Source of the DNA: Thermoplasmatales archaeon
Lineage (GTDB): Archaea > Thermoplasmatota > Thermoplasmata > Methanomassiliicoccales > Methanomethylophilaceae
DNA length: 64,000 nucleotides
Assembly: GCA_012515075.1 (NCBI GenBank)
Contig: JAAYZC010000002.1
Span: 1-64,000, forward strand
Reading direction: 5' to 3'
Shown: positions 20,295 through 29,969 of the stretch, in pieces
How positions within the stretch are numbered: position 1 is the stretch's first letter
Layout of the letters: each line of letters begins with the position of its first letter
Notes under the pieces: model-generated
Seen by the model: the letters and a program-made list of their open reading frames with translations, nothing else
What the model was told of the DNA's origin: nothing
The model's database searches: none
Position numbers and translations under genes: made by a program

Positions 20295-20564
20295 ATGGGA
20301 CAGATCGCAGCAACATACGACCTTATGCCCGAGAACACCGACATCGATCTGAATGCCGTGATTCAGAATATCTCCGGGGCACTGCCCGAGGGCGTCAGGC
20401 TCCTGGAGACCAAGATTCTGCCCGTGGCTTTCGGACTTATGAAGGTGAACGCCGGTTTCCTCATCGACGATTCCGACGAGGAGGTCGGGGGCAAGCTCGA
20501 AGAAGCCCTTAGCTCCATCGAAGGGATAGAGAACATAGAGTGTGTTTCGAACACCGTGGTGTGA
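20295..20564 (+). CDS. ef1b: translation elongation factor aEF-1beta
   Basis: YDLMPENTDIDLNAVIQNISGALPEGVRLLETKILPVAFGLMKVNAGFLIDD. Confidence 0.94.
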   Translation: MGQIAATYDLMPENTDIDLNAVIQNISGALPEGVRLLETKILPVAFGLMKVNAGFLIDDSDEEVGGKLEEALSSIEGIENIECVSNTVV

Positions 20565-20565
20565 C

Positions 20566-20581
20566 CCGGGGGCCTCCCCGG
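20566..20581. terminator. GC-rich hairpin CCGGGG-GCCT-CCCCGG
   Basis: perfect 6-bp inverted repeat just after the aEF-1beta stop. Confidence 0.45.
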
Positions 20582-20655
20582 ACCGCATGCCGCCATGACC
20601 GCCCGGCGGGGACGTACGTCTCTCCGCGGCGGGGCACAGTTTTTCAGCGGGAACC

Positions 20656-21690
20656 TCAGAGTCCGTACGTGTCCGTGACCCCTTCGATGAAATCCTTCCC
20701 GAAGTCCTCGGAATACTCCCTGGCCGCAACCGTCACGTGCTCCCTGTAATCATCGTCGGTGAGGACCCTGAAGGCTTTCTCGGCCATGTCCCTCTCATCC
20801 TCGGATGCCACTGCGAACCGTGTGACCTCCTCGGGTATGTCCGCGCCGGAGAAGTAGACCACAGGAGTCCCGCATCTCTGGGCCTCCAGAGTGACGAATC
20901 CGAATCCCTCGTGGAGGGAGGGGTTCAGTAGAACGGACACCGTGTTGTAGTAATCCAGGACCTCCTCCTCTGTCAGCCCCGAGACAAACTCCACCCGGCC
21001 GGCGAGTCCCAGATCCTCCGCCAACGTCCGAAGCTCATCCTCCTCGGGACCTTTTCCGCAGATCCTCAGTATGAGATCGCCCATGCCGGTCATGGACGAT
21101 AGAATTCCAAAGGCCCTGATAGCCGATGATGTGTTCTTGCGGGGTATGAGCTCGCCTATGCATCCGAGGACCCTCCCGCGCTCGAGACCCTGGTCCCGAT
21201 ACGTTTTCCTTATGGGCGAGTACAACGCCAAGACCTTATCGCGGGCCGCCGGGAATCTCCCGACTATCTCCCTCCGCGTCTGCGGGGACACCGCTATCAC
21301 CGCGTCGGCATAGGAGATCCCCATCCCAGTCAATGCGCTCCAGAACCTGTAGTACATGCCTTGCGGCCCGTCGGTCCTGCGCACGACGTGATGGACTGTC
21401 ACGACCTTCCTCCCCGGGATGAACGGGAAGAATGCGCAGCAGAGCTCGTCTGTGGCATGATACACCGCATCCCGGTCCCTGGATTTCAGGACCTCCAGGA
21501 AGGGCCGTATCAGACCGTCCCTAAGCGCCCGGAAGAACCCGTCCTTGAGGTCCATCCTGAAGAATATCTCCTCGAATGGCAGGGCCCTGTCTATGAGCCC
21601 TTCCGCTATGTTGTCGGAGTAGACGCCCAGGCCGGTCTTCCCTGTAGAATCCTCCGGGTACCTCCTGAGCAGTATTATCCGCTTACCCAT
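20656..21690 (-). CDS. family 4 glycosyltransferase
   Basis: GELIPRKNTSSAIRAFGIL...LLNPSLHEGFGFVTLEAQRCGTPVVYFSGADIPEE. Confidence 0.93.
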   Translation of the reverse strand: MGKRIILLRRYPEDSTGKTGLGVYSDNIAEGLIDRALPFEEIFFRMDLKDGFFRALRDGLIRPFLEVLKSRDRDAVYHATDELCCAFFPFIPGRKVVTVHHVVRRTDGPQGMYYRFWSALTGMGISYADAVIAVSPQTRREIVGRFPAARDKVLALYSPIRKTYRDQGLERGRVLGCIGELIPRKNTSSAIRAFGILSSMTGMGDLILRICGKGPEEDELRTLAEDLGLAGRVEFVSGLTEEEVLDYYNTVSVLLNPSLHEGFGFVTLEAQRCGTPVVYFSGADIPEEVTRFAVASEDERDMAEKAFRVLTDDDYREHVTVAAREYSEDFGKDFIEGVTDTYGL

Positions 21691-21769
21691 TATCGTACCT
21701 CCGGGCGGGACCGTTCCCGCATGAGCCCGTCAATCGCCGACAAAGGATAAAAACAGAGAGCACCGCCGA

Positions 21770-23335
21770 TCATCTCATCAGCCAACGCGGGATCCGCTTG
21801 GACAGGGTGGCCGGAACGCATGCCGCAATCATGGACTTCTCGCGGGCATCGAAGACGAAGAGCACGGTTACCAGCAGATGAACGGCGAACAGAGCCGCGG
21901 CAAGCCCCAGGATCACGGGCCAGGAGGCCGGGATGTGCACCAGGAGGGACAGCCCGTAGTACGCGGAAAGGAGCATGGCGAAGCAGGCGAAGCCGTAGAG
22001 GAGGCTCACATGGAACACATGGCCCTTGAGGCCGGATATCCTTGCATGGTACCAGGGATTGAAAACACAGTTCTTCACGAACATTGTGACCGACCAGGAA
22101 AGGGCTATACCCACGAGGCCCAGGTCCGTGAAGGTCACGAGCGTCAGGGCCAGCAACACGTTGGCCAGACCGCTGAGGAAGGTCGCTATCCCGGGGACCT
22201 TCATCTTCAGATACGCCATGGACAGAGGGTAGACCGGGCTTATTGCGGCTATGCCCACCAGCGGGACCATCGTTATCCAAATAAGGAGAGACAGATCCAC
22301 ATACGCCTCGCCGACCCAGAGCACGAGCACCTGGGGGGAGAAGACGCAAAGGAAGGCCAGCGGCATGGAGAATATCACACCCAGGCCTTTGACGGCGAAT
22401 CTGCATATGCGGAGAACCTCATCGAACCTCTTCTCCGAGAAGTACTGGTAGATTATCGGGGTGAACACCGCCGAGACGGTGTCGAAGAGGCATATCATGG
22501 CCGACACTGCCGTGACCACTATCCCGAACTGCCCGCCCAGGGATGCTCCCAGAAAAATATTCGTGATCACCAGCGATGCCTGTATGAAGAGGAGGTTACC
22601 CAAAGAATTGATTAGCGACCAGCCGCCGATGCTGCATATGCTCCTGAAATGATCCGATTCAAAATCGGATCTTTTGATACGCAGGTCCGGACAGACCCTC
22701 CTGGACAGCAGGTACGTGAATGCCATGTAAGCCAGGGAACTGACTAAGTAGGAGACCCCTATGGCCTCCAGGGACGGACCCGCGAAGGTGAACGTCAGCA
22801 CTATCAGTCCGACCTGGAGGAGTATCTGGGACGCCTTCGCCGCGTTCATGTAATCCAGCCTGTTAGCGGCGAACATCACTGTTGCGAAGTTGTTGCACCA
22901 GGTGTTGACCAGGACCGACCCCAGTATTCCGGCGAACAGTATCTGCACGCTAAGCGCGGTGTTGTAGGATATGTCGAACACGGAAGGCGCCAGGAATGCT
23001 ATCAGGAGCACCGCGGGCAGAAGTGCCAGAACCACACCTCCTATACCGAAGACGGAGGTGTTGTATGTCTTGGATGCGTGGGGGGATCCCACCCTCATCT
23101 CCATCGTGAGATACCTGGAGATCGCGCCCGAGAGGGAATCCGACACCAGCGTGACGTAGCCCGTTATCGAAGTCGCCAGAGGGACTATGCCGTAGGCGGC
23201 CACTCCGAGAGAATCTATGAAGTAGGGGACCAGGAGAAGCCCGACGAGCAGATTCAGGACCATTACGAGTGTGTTCATAATAAGGTTCGGAGCGAAACGT
23301 TTCGAAACCTCCTCCTGGATGCTCACATTCTCCAT
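21770..23335 (-). CDS. polysaccharide flippase (MOP/Wzx-like)
   Basis: 12+ TM pattern, NLIMNTLVMVLNLLVGLLLVPYFIDSLGVAAYGIVPLATSI. Confidence 0.9.
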   Translation of the reverse strand: MENVSIQEEVSKRFAPNLIMNTLVMVLNLLVGLLLVPYFIDSLGVAAYGIVPLATSITGYVTLVSDSLSGAISRYLTMEMRVGSPHASKTYNTSVFGIGGVVLALLPAVLLIAFLAPSVFDISYNTALSVQILFAGILGSVLVNTWCNNFATVMFAANRLDYMNAAKASQILLQVGLIVLTFTFAGPSLEAIGVSYLVSSLAYMAFTYLLSRRVCPDLRIKRSDFESDHFRSICSIGGWSLINSLGNLLFIQASLVITNIFLGASLGGQFGIVVTAVSAMICLFDTVSAVFTPIIYQYFSEKRFDEVLRICRFAVKGLGVIFSMPLAFLCVFSPQVLVLWVGEAYVDLSLLIWITMVPLVGIAAISPVYPLSMAYLKMKVPGIATFLSGLANVLLALTLVTFTDLGLVGIALSWSVTMFVKNCVFNPWYHARISGLKGHVFHVSLLYGFACFAMLLSAYYGLSLLVHIPASWPVILGLAAALFAVHLLVTVLFVFDAREKSMIAACVPATLSKRIPRWLMR

Positions 23336-23426
23336 ACTGGTAGTAAGAATGGTACAAGGTATAACAAAGTGTTGCAGAAGGTGCGGACAATGATTTTTCT
23401 ATGAACAGCTGCATCACTGGTCCGAA

Positions 23427-24395
23427 ATGCCCAAGGTCAGCATCATAGTACCCGTCTACAACGGAGCCGACTGCCTGGAGAGGGCAGTCGGATACATAAA
23501 CGCCTTCGGTCAAGCCGACAGGGAGGTGATACTGGTGGTCGACAGAAGATCGGATGATGACAGCGTCCTCGTGGCCCAGGGCCTGTCTGAAAGGGACCCC
23601 TCCGTCAAAGTGCTTATACAGACGGATGGAAGCAAGACCGGCGGTGCCAGGAACATGGGCATGGACAGCGCCACGGGGGAATTCCTCTGCTTCGTGGATG
23701 TGGATGACAAACCCCGCCCTGATTATCTCAGAGACATGGTGGGAATACAGAGCGAAAGGGGTTCGGACGTCGTCATGTGCTCCTTCAGGGTCATAAGTTC
23801 CCATCGCAGGAACCTCGACGACCGCGGAAGAAGCTACCGGTGCACTGACCTGGACCGCGAAGACGCTCTGCTGGGAGTTATATCCGGCAAGTACCCCGGG
23901 ACCCCCTGGGTCTTCCTGATAAGAAAAGAGTTCGCCGATTCCCGCAACCTGCGTTTCATACCCGGATCCTGCGCAGAGGACACGGATTTCGTGATAAGGA
24001 TGCTCTGCGTTGCCGACGTCATTTCGTACACCGATAGACCCCTTTACCTCTATCACCAGGTCGTATCACCACTGGACTACAAGAGAAGGCCTCTTGACAG
24101 GGCGAGAGTCTACCGCGGAATCGTCCGTCACGTCGGAGACATGTACCCGGAGATGGGTGACGAATTCGCCAAGAGGGCGGCCGTCTCCATAGTGAACGAT
24201 GCGATACATCGGAGACCGGGGGACTTCCGGGAGCTGCTCGGAGACCCGGAGTTCAAGGAGTGGCTCGAGAATCATGTTTACCCCGAGGTTTCTCCGACTG
24301 TGGGCCTCCTGCGGAACTTCCCGATGCTGTACTACCGGGTGGCGAGGATCGCGGACCCCGTACTCAAGATATTGAAAAAGGTAAGGTCGGGCTGA
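23427..24395 (+). CDS. family 2 glycosyltransferase
   Basis: MPKVSIIVPVYNGADCLERAVGYINAFGQADREVILVVDRRSDDDS...FLCFVDVDDKPRPDYL. Confidence 0.93.
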   Translation: MPKVSIIVPVYNGADCLERAVGYINAFGQADREVILVVDRRSDDDSVLVAQGLSERDPSVKVLIQTDGSKTGGARNMGMDSATGEFLCFVDVDDKPRPDYLRDMVGIQSERGSDVVMCSFRVISSHRRNLDDRGRSYRCTDLDREDALLGVISGKYPGTPWVFLIRKEFADSRNLRFIPGSCAEDTDFVIRMLCVADVISYTDRPLYLYHQVVSPLDYKRRPLDRARVYRGIVRHVGDMYPEMGDEFAKRAAVSIVNDAIHRRPGDFRELLGDPEFKEWLENHVYPEVSPTVGLLRNFPMLYYRVARIADPVLKILKKVRSG

Positions 24396-24413
24396 GCCGC
24401 GGCCGTTTTTAAT

Positions 24414-24434
24414 CGAGGGGGCGATGCCCCCTCG
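24414..24434. terminator. GC-rich hairpin CGAGGGGGC-GAT-GCCCCCTCG between convergent genes
   Basis: perfect 9-bp stem with 3-nt loop. Confidence 0.55.
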
Positions 24435-24438
24435 GGTT

Positions 24439-25797
24439 TCAGTCGACTACTCCGCTGCAGTCCTTGATGTAGCCGTCGTCCATCATCTTCGACGTGAGGC
24501 CTCTGGATCTCCTTATCATGAACTCGGCACGGTCGAAGATCTCCTGACGGCTGAGCTTCAGGCGGGCCACGCCCTGCTCCTGGGCTTTGAGGGCGACGGC
24601 GACCGCCTCCCTGGGGAAGACCTCCCACTCGCTCATGGTGGGTATGATGTAATCCTCGGTTAGACCCTTCTCCTCTGCGCACTTGGCCAGCTCCTGGGCG
24701 GCCGCTATGCACATATCGTCTGTGATGGTCTTTGCCCTGACGTCCAGGGTTCCGCGGAATATGGCGGGGAAGCCCATGGAGTTATTGACCTGGTTCGGGA
24801 AGTCGGAACGGCCGGTAGCGAATATCCTGGCACCGGCCTCCTTGGCCTCCCAGGGCCATATCTCAGGTATCGGGTTGGCAGTGGCGAACACTATCGGGTC
24901 GTCTGCCATCGTCTTTATGTATTCGGCTGGTATGGTCCCGGGCCCGGGCTTGGATGCGGCTATGATTATGTCGGAGCCCTCCATAGCCTCCTTCATACCT
25001 CCGGTCTTCCCGGCTCCGTTGGTGCTCTTGCAGATCTCCCACTTCTGCTTGAAGTCCTTCTCCACGTCGGTACGTGACTGGTTCAGAATCCCCTTGGAGT
25101 CGCACATGCAAAGGTTCCCGGGCTTGAATCCGGTGGCCAGAAGCAGCCTCGCTATGGCTATGCTGGCCGCACCGGCGCCTATGATGGTTATCTGGGATTC
25201 CCCGAACTTCTTCCCCACCAGCTTCATGGCGTTGATGGCCCCTGCGACCTCCACGGTCGCCGTTCCCTGCTGGTCATCGTGCCAGACGGGTATCTTGCAG
25301 TCCTTCCTCAGCTCATCCAGGATGTCGAAGCACTTGGGGTTCGATATGTCCTCCAGGTTGATGCCTCCGAAGGAGGGGGCCAGAAGCCTTACGGTCTCGA
25401 TTATCTTGTCGGGGTCCTTGGTGTCCAGGCATATAGGTACGCTGTCAACCCCGCCTAGGTACTTGAAAAGCATGGACTTGCCCTCCATCACGGGCAAGGC
25501 CGCCTCGGGTCCGATGTCTCCCAGACCCAATACGCGCGTACCGTCCGATACCACCGCTACCGTGTTCCACTTCCAGGTATGGTCGTATACCGCGTCGGGG
25601 TTCGCCGCTATGTCGCGACAGGGTTCGGCCACTCCGGGGGAGTACCAAATGGCGAAATCGTCGAAAGACCTGACACAGGCCTTGGGCACCACTTCGATCT
25701 TCCCTCCGTAGAACTTGTGTAGAATCATGGCGTCCTGGCCGGGCTTCTTAGCTTTGGCCAGGCGCTCCTCAACCGTCATTTCCTTATCAATAGTCAT
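24439..25797 (-). CDS. NADP-dependent malic enzyme
   Basis: ARAKKPGQ-type N-terminus, SPGVAEPCRDIAANPDAVYDHTWKWNTVAVVSDGTRVLGLGDIGPEAALPVMEGK. Confidence 0.95.
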   Translation of the reverse strand: MTIDKEMTVEERLAKAKKPGQDAMILHKFYGGKIEVVPKACVRSFDDFAIWYSPGVAEPCRDIAANPDAVYDHTWKWNTVAVVSDGTRVLGLGDIGPEAALPVMEGKSMLFKYLGGVDSVPICLDTKDPDKIIETVRLLAPSFGGINLEDISNPKCFDILDELRKDCKIPVWHDDQQGTATVEVAGAINAMKLVGKKFGESQITIIGAGAASIAIARLLLATGFKPGNLCMCDSKGILNQSRTDVEKDFKQKWEICKSTNGAGKTGGMKEAMEGSDIIIAASKPGPGTIPAEYIKTMADDPIVFATANPIPEIWPWEAKEAGARIFATGRSDFPNQVNNSMGFPAIFRGTLDVRAKTITDDMCIAAAQELAKCAEEKGLTEDYIIPTMSEWEVFPREAVAVALKAQEQGVARLKLSRQEIFDRAEFMIRRSRGLTSKMMDDGYIKDCSGVVD

Positions 25798-25913
25798 CTT
25801 TTTCCCTCTTTTTTGGCCCAAAAAACTACGATTATCGTAATAATTTTTATGGAATCTAAAAAACCAGAATAAAGTAATGCTATTTATATCTAGTCAATGA
25901 TGGGAACCAGAAC

Positions 25914-27521
25914 ATGAGGCAGGACATAAAAGTGTTACTCCTGGACGGATACATAGACGACCCCGCCGCCCTGGGCGTACCCCCCTACATCTCCCCGATG
26001 GCCCGGGCCGTCGCCGGAGCCGCCATGGACACGGGTGCCGATGTGGAGTACATCACGATAGATTCGATCCGCAGAGGCAGGAGGCCCCCGGAGGCCGACG
26101 TCTCCGTTGTCCTGTCCGGAAACACCGTGCCAGGGAAGTATCTGAGGACGCTTCCCATGTCCTCCAAGGAGCTTTCCGCCCTTACCCCGAAGCTGTTTGG
26201 ATGGAGGATGATAGGGGGGTCATCCGCCAAGGGGCCCGCGGCGGCGGGTTTCGATTTCGCTGTGGGTACAGACCTCGCGGCCGCCTTGTACGACGGGATC
26301 TCCGGCAAAGAGGTCGGAGAAAGGCTCAGGTCGCTGGATGAATGGAACCGGTGGATGCTGCTGGGCGCGGACATAGTCAGGCAGCACCCGGACTTCCCGC
26401 ACCCCCTGATCGCCGAGATTGAGACGTTCAGGGGCTGCCACCGCTTCTGCACCGGAGGGTGCTCTTACTGCATCGAGCCCAGCAAGGGCAGGCCTCTGAT
26501 GCGTTCCCCGGAGGACATACTGGCGGAGGCCGAGAGGCTCAGGTCGCTGGGTGTCAGGAACGTCAGGGTCGGAGGACAGACCTGTATCCTGTCTTACGGG
26601 TCCGACCCGGATTCAGAGGTCCCGCGCCCTAATCCGGATGCCGTGAGGGAGCTGTTCGGAGGGCTTTCAGCAATGGGTTTCAACGTTCTTCATGTGGATA
26701 ACGCCAACCCCGCCGTGATATCCGAGCATCCGCACGAGTCCGAGGAGGTCCTGCGGATATTGGCGTCGATGTGCACTCCGGGGAACGTTCTCGCACTCGG
26801 CATGGAGACGGCCGACCCGCAGGTCATATCACTAAACAACCTCAACAGCACTCCCGACCAGGTCATGGACGCCCTGAGGATGATAAACCGCATAGGATCC
26901 GAGAGGGGAAGCAACGGCATGCCGCTCGTGCTTCCGGGGCTTAATTTCATTGCGGGACTGGACGGTGAGACCCGCGACACCTACGCCATGAACCTCGATT
27001 TCCTCAGGAAGGCTGCCGCGGAAGGACTCATGATAAGACGCATAAACATCAGGCAGGTCATGCCCGTCAGGAGAATGTTCGACACCTTTATCGATCAGGC
27101 CCTTTTCCGCAGGTTCAAGGAGAGTGTGCGCACCGAGATAGACAGGATGATGCTTGAGCGCATTGTCCCCCGGGGGACCGTGCTCAGGGACATCTACACG
27201 GAGTACAACGACGGCGGGGTCACATTCGGACGGCAGATCGGCTCCTACCCGCTGCTGGTGGGCATACCCTACCGCTTGGAGACGGGGAGGACCGTCGACG
27301 TCACGATACTGGACTGGGGATTCCGGTCTGTGACGGGCATAGAGTATCCCTTCCCCGTGAACACCGCACCGATGTCAGCGCTTTCAGCCCTTCCAGGGGT
27401 GGGCAAGAAGAGGGCGGCACGGATAGCCAGGGAGCGCCCAATCAGGGACGCGGAGCACCTCGGGGACATAATGGAGGATGCGGCCGCGACAGAGGACCTT
27501 CTGCGTCTCGTGACGTTCTGA
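25914..27521 (+). CDS. radical SAM protein with C-terminal helix-hairpin-helix
   Basis: RGCHRFCTGGCSYCIEPSKGRPLMRSPEDILAEAERL; C-term ALSALPGVGKKRAARIARERP; TATA-like ctatttatatc about 25 nt upstream. Confidence 0.9.
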   Translation: MRQDIKVLLLDGYIDDPAALGVPPYISPMARAVAGAAMDTGADVEYITIDSIRRGRRPPEADVSVVLSGNTVPGKYLRTLPMSSKELSALTPKLFGWRMIGGSSAKGPAAAGFDFAVGTDLAAALYDGISGKEVGERLRSLDEWNRWMLLGADIVRQHPDFPHPLIAEIETFRGCHRFCTGGCSYCIEPSKGRPLMRSPEDILAEAERLRSLGVRNVRVGGQTCILSYGSDPDSEVPRPNPDAVRELFGGLSAMGFNVLHVDNANPAVISEHPHESEEVLRILASMCTPGNVLALGMETADPQVISLNNLNSTPDQVMDALRMINRIGSERGSNGMPLVLPGLNFIAGLDGETRDTYAMNLDFLRKAAAEGLMIRRINIRQVMPVRRMFDTFIDQALFRRFKESVRTEIDRMMLERIVPRGTVLRDIYTEYNDGGVTFGRQIGSYPLLVGIPYRLETGRTVDVTILDWGFRSVTGIEYPFPVNTAPMSALSALPGVGKKRAARIARERPIRDAEHLGDIMEDAAATEDLLRLVTF

Positions 27522-27630
27522 TGGTTTTGGGAACCGGGTGCCTCGCTGTGATACTTTTGGGCTTTTATCTTTATTTTAGTAGCACATAATACATAAGAAT
27601 TTATAATTCGTATGTTCTATTTCAATCTGA

Positions 27631-27736
27631 GATGCATCCGGAAACCGGGTGTCCGCCGGAGTGACGATCGAACGGGCCGGTTATGCCTCCCCGGTCCGAG
27701 AGCGACCGACGGGGCGTCTGTCCGTGCAGGACGGAC
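27631..27736 (+). ncRNA. candidate structured RNA (three to four hairpins) between a TATA-like element and the priL promoter
   Basis: CATCCGG-AAA-CCGGGTG; GGGCCGG/CCGGTCC alternative to CCCCGGTC/GACC(gac)GGGG; GTCTGTCC-GTGCA-GGACGGAC; TATA-like aatttataat at about 27599-27608. Confidence 0.4.
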
Positions 27737-27768
27737 ATAAATATATCCTGCGCCCCTTTTATGTTTCC

Positions 27769-28812
27769 ATGGACTCGCTTCTCGCTGCAAGGTTCCCTTT
27801 CCTCAAGGAATCCTCTACGTTAGCCGAGGAGAACTCCGCGGACCTGGATTCCCTGATAGGCTCTCCCATGTACGAGGCCGCCAGGTCCAGAGGCATCCAG
27901 CGGGTCGAGGATGCGATATCGGCATCCGAGGTGTCCTACATACCTCTGATGAACGAATACGACCGCCTTATGGAGATAATGTCGTATCCTTATGCCAGAA
28001 TGATAGTCTCCTGCGTAAACGACCGTTTCCTGACCAGGAGATACGCCCTTGCCGAGGCCGTCAGGATGAACAGGCTTCTGGGCGAGGAGGGCCCCGTGTC
28101 AGCGCTAGCAGTATCCAGGGAGCTGGGCCTCAACACCGTCGCCGACGACAACGGCGACCTCATGATGCACTTCAGCGATTACCTCAGATTCTCCAGCAGG
28201 ATAAAGAGCCAGGACTGGAAGCTCATAAACTCGGACCTGAGGGGCGGTTACGTGCATCTTCCCCACGAGCGTTTCGATCGCGTTCTGCAGAACGCCCTGC
28301 AGGACAGGATAGAGTCCGAACTCCCTCTTGACGTTCCAGACTATGTTCGGAGCGCCATAAAAAGGGACTTGGACCGCGCCTCGATGCTTCTTTCGGAGAT
28401 GAAGAGCCATTACAGCCCCTCCGGGGGCGGGCCGATAGACCTCGGGATGATGCCACCCTGCATGCGCACCATACTTGCGAATGCGCAGAACGGCATGAAC
28501 CTGCCGCATAGCGCAAGGTTCGCGGTGGTGTCCTTCCTGCACACCCTCGGGATGAACTCGGAGCAGATACTGGGCCTTTTCTCCCAGTCGCCGGATTTCG
28601 ATGAATCCAAATCGATCTACCAGATAAAGCACATAACCGGGGAGCTCTCGGGCACCGAAGGCTACACCCCGCCCGAATGCTCTACGATGAAGACCAACGG
28701 GATATGCTTCGATCCGGATGCCCTTTGCGGGAGGATAAACCATCCCCTGAGCTATTACCGCGCCAAGGCCCGTGGGCCTCGTCCCCCTGAGGGGGAGAGG
28801 GCTCAGGACTGA
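27769..28812 (+). CDS. priL: DNA primase large subunit
   Basis: MPPCMRTILANAQNGMNLPHSARFAVVSFLHTLGMNSEQILGLFSQSPDFDESKSIYQIKHI...CSTMKTNGICF; ataaatatat about 25 nt upstream of this ATG. Confidence 0.92.
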   Translation: MDSLLAARFPFLKESSTLAEENSADLDSLIGSPMYEAARSRGIQRVEDAISASEVSYIPLMNEYDRLMEIMSYPYARMIVSCVNDRFLTRRYALAEAVRMNRLLGEEGPVSALAVSRELGLNTVADDNGDLMMHFSDYLRFSSRIKSQDWKLINSDLRGGYVHLPHERFDRVLQNALQDRIESELPLDVPDYVRSAIKRDLDRASMLLSEMKSHYSPSGGGPIDLGMMPPCMRTILANAQNGMNLPHSARFAVVSFLHTLGMNSEQILGLFSQSPDFDESKSIYQIKHITGELSGTEGYTPPECSTMKTNGICFDPDALCGRINHPLSYYRAKARGPRPPEGERAQD

Positions 28813-29447
28813 TCCTCCCTGCCCATGTTGCGCCAGGTCACCACCGCCCTCTGCACCGCGGTCAGGTTGCCCGCCACTGCGAACCAGATAATCATGACCT
28901 CCATCCAGTTCAGGGTCACTCCCAGGATCTGGAAGGATCCGAATCCCGCCGCCAGCATTATCAGCTGCAGTATAGGGAAGACTGTGCTGAGGACCACCCT
29001 GTCGGCGCGTCCCAGCAGTCCTGCGTAAAGGCGCGGGGCGCCCACCGCCTGGGCCTGGGTGCCCATGTAAGATGTCAGCAGCACTCCCACCAGCGCGAGG
29101 ATGCCCAGATACGGATCGCACCAAGCGCTGACGGCGACCCCTCCTATCATGAAGACATCCGCATAACGATCGAAAACGTGGTCCAGGTAATCCCCCTTGC
29201 GAGAGGCTTTACCGGAGAGCTTGGCCACCTTCCCGTCCAAAGCATCCAGGTATCCCGAGAGGAGTACCACCAGGGCCCCTGCCGCCAGAAGCAGATGGTG
29301 TTGGTAGCTGAAGTACAGCAGAACTCCCGAGAGAAGCGCCAGAAGCAGACCCGCCCAGGATATCAGATTGGGGTTGACATTGATCATCCTCTTTGCCACC
29401 GGGGTCAGCGCGAAGTCGGCCCTCGATCTCTGTTCGTCTAGAACCAT
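28803..29447 (-). CDS. CDP-alcohol phosphatidyltransferase (archaetidylinositol phosphate synthase-like)
   Basis: DALDGKVAKLSGKASRKGDYLDHVFDRYAD motif. Confidence 0.9.
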   Translation of the reverse strand: MVLDEQRSRADFALTPVAKRMINVNPNLISWAGLLLALLSGVLLYFSYQHHLLLAAGALVVLLSGYLDALDGKVAKLSGKASRKGDYLDHVFDRYADVFMIGGVAVSAWCDPYLGILALVGVLLTSYMGTQAQAVGAPRLYAGLLGRADRVVLSTVFPILQLIMLAAGFGSFQILGVTLNWMEVMIIWFAVAGNLTAVQRAVVTWRNMGREDQS

Positions 29448-29968
29448 CTGTCCATCTCCTCTCCCCAGTTGACGCTGCCCGGCAGGTACCTATCAACCTC
29501 CCCGCGGATAATATCTTCCACCGCGGCCACCGCGTGCGAGGTCCCGCCGGTGCAGTCTATCTCGTAGACCGGCCTTCCCGTTTCATCGGATTCACAGAGT
29601 ATCACATCCAGGGCCTCGGCCTGGACGTTCTCTGCCACCTTGCTCTCCGCGTATCCCCTGGATTCGAGCCTGGAGCGCAGGACGTCAGGATGGCATCTGA
29701 GCACGATTATGGCATCGCATTCCAGGTAATGGGACAGATGCCCTTCCATTATGACGGCGCCCCCGACCTCTCCGATACCGCGCAGGGATTCGGACAGAGC
29801 GTCCGTGTCCACCTCGTAGGTGTCCCTGGGGGAATCGAGGCGCCCCCGGAGATCGTGTTCGTTTATGTGTGCCGAAAGATCGATGACACGATAGCCTGCC
29901 GCGCGCAGTCCCTCCGAGACCGATGTCTTCCCTGTCCCGGGTGTGCCTGTCAGGGCGATCACCGTCAT
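29438..29968 (-). CDS. adenylate kinase family (AK6/Fap7-like)
   Basis: MTVIALTGTPGTGKTSVSEGLRAAGYRVIDLSAHINEHDL. Confidence 0.87.
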   Translation of the reverse strand: MTVIALTGTPGTGKTSVSEGLRAAGYRVIDLSAHINEHDLRGRLDSPRDTYEVDTDALSESLRGIGEVGGAVIMEGHLSHYLECDAIIVLRCHPDVLRSRLESRGYAESKVAENVQAEALDVILCESDETGRPVYEIDCTGGTSHAVAAVEDIIRGEVDRYLPGSVNWGEEMDRWF

Positions 29969-29969
29969 C

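Noticed and set aside
22950-24056. 368-aa minus-strand ORF
   Set aside because: Overlaps the start of the flippase gene and is antisense to the GT2 gene; shadow ORF.
27661-27700. tRNA(Pyl)-like fragment (GATCGAACGG)
   Set aside because: No CUA anticodon, acceptor stem or T-arm can be assembled around it.
27649-27768. N-terminal extension of PriL in the ORF track
   Set aside because: The segment is hairpin-rich, is not PriL-like, and the priL TATA sits about 25 nt before ATG 27769.
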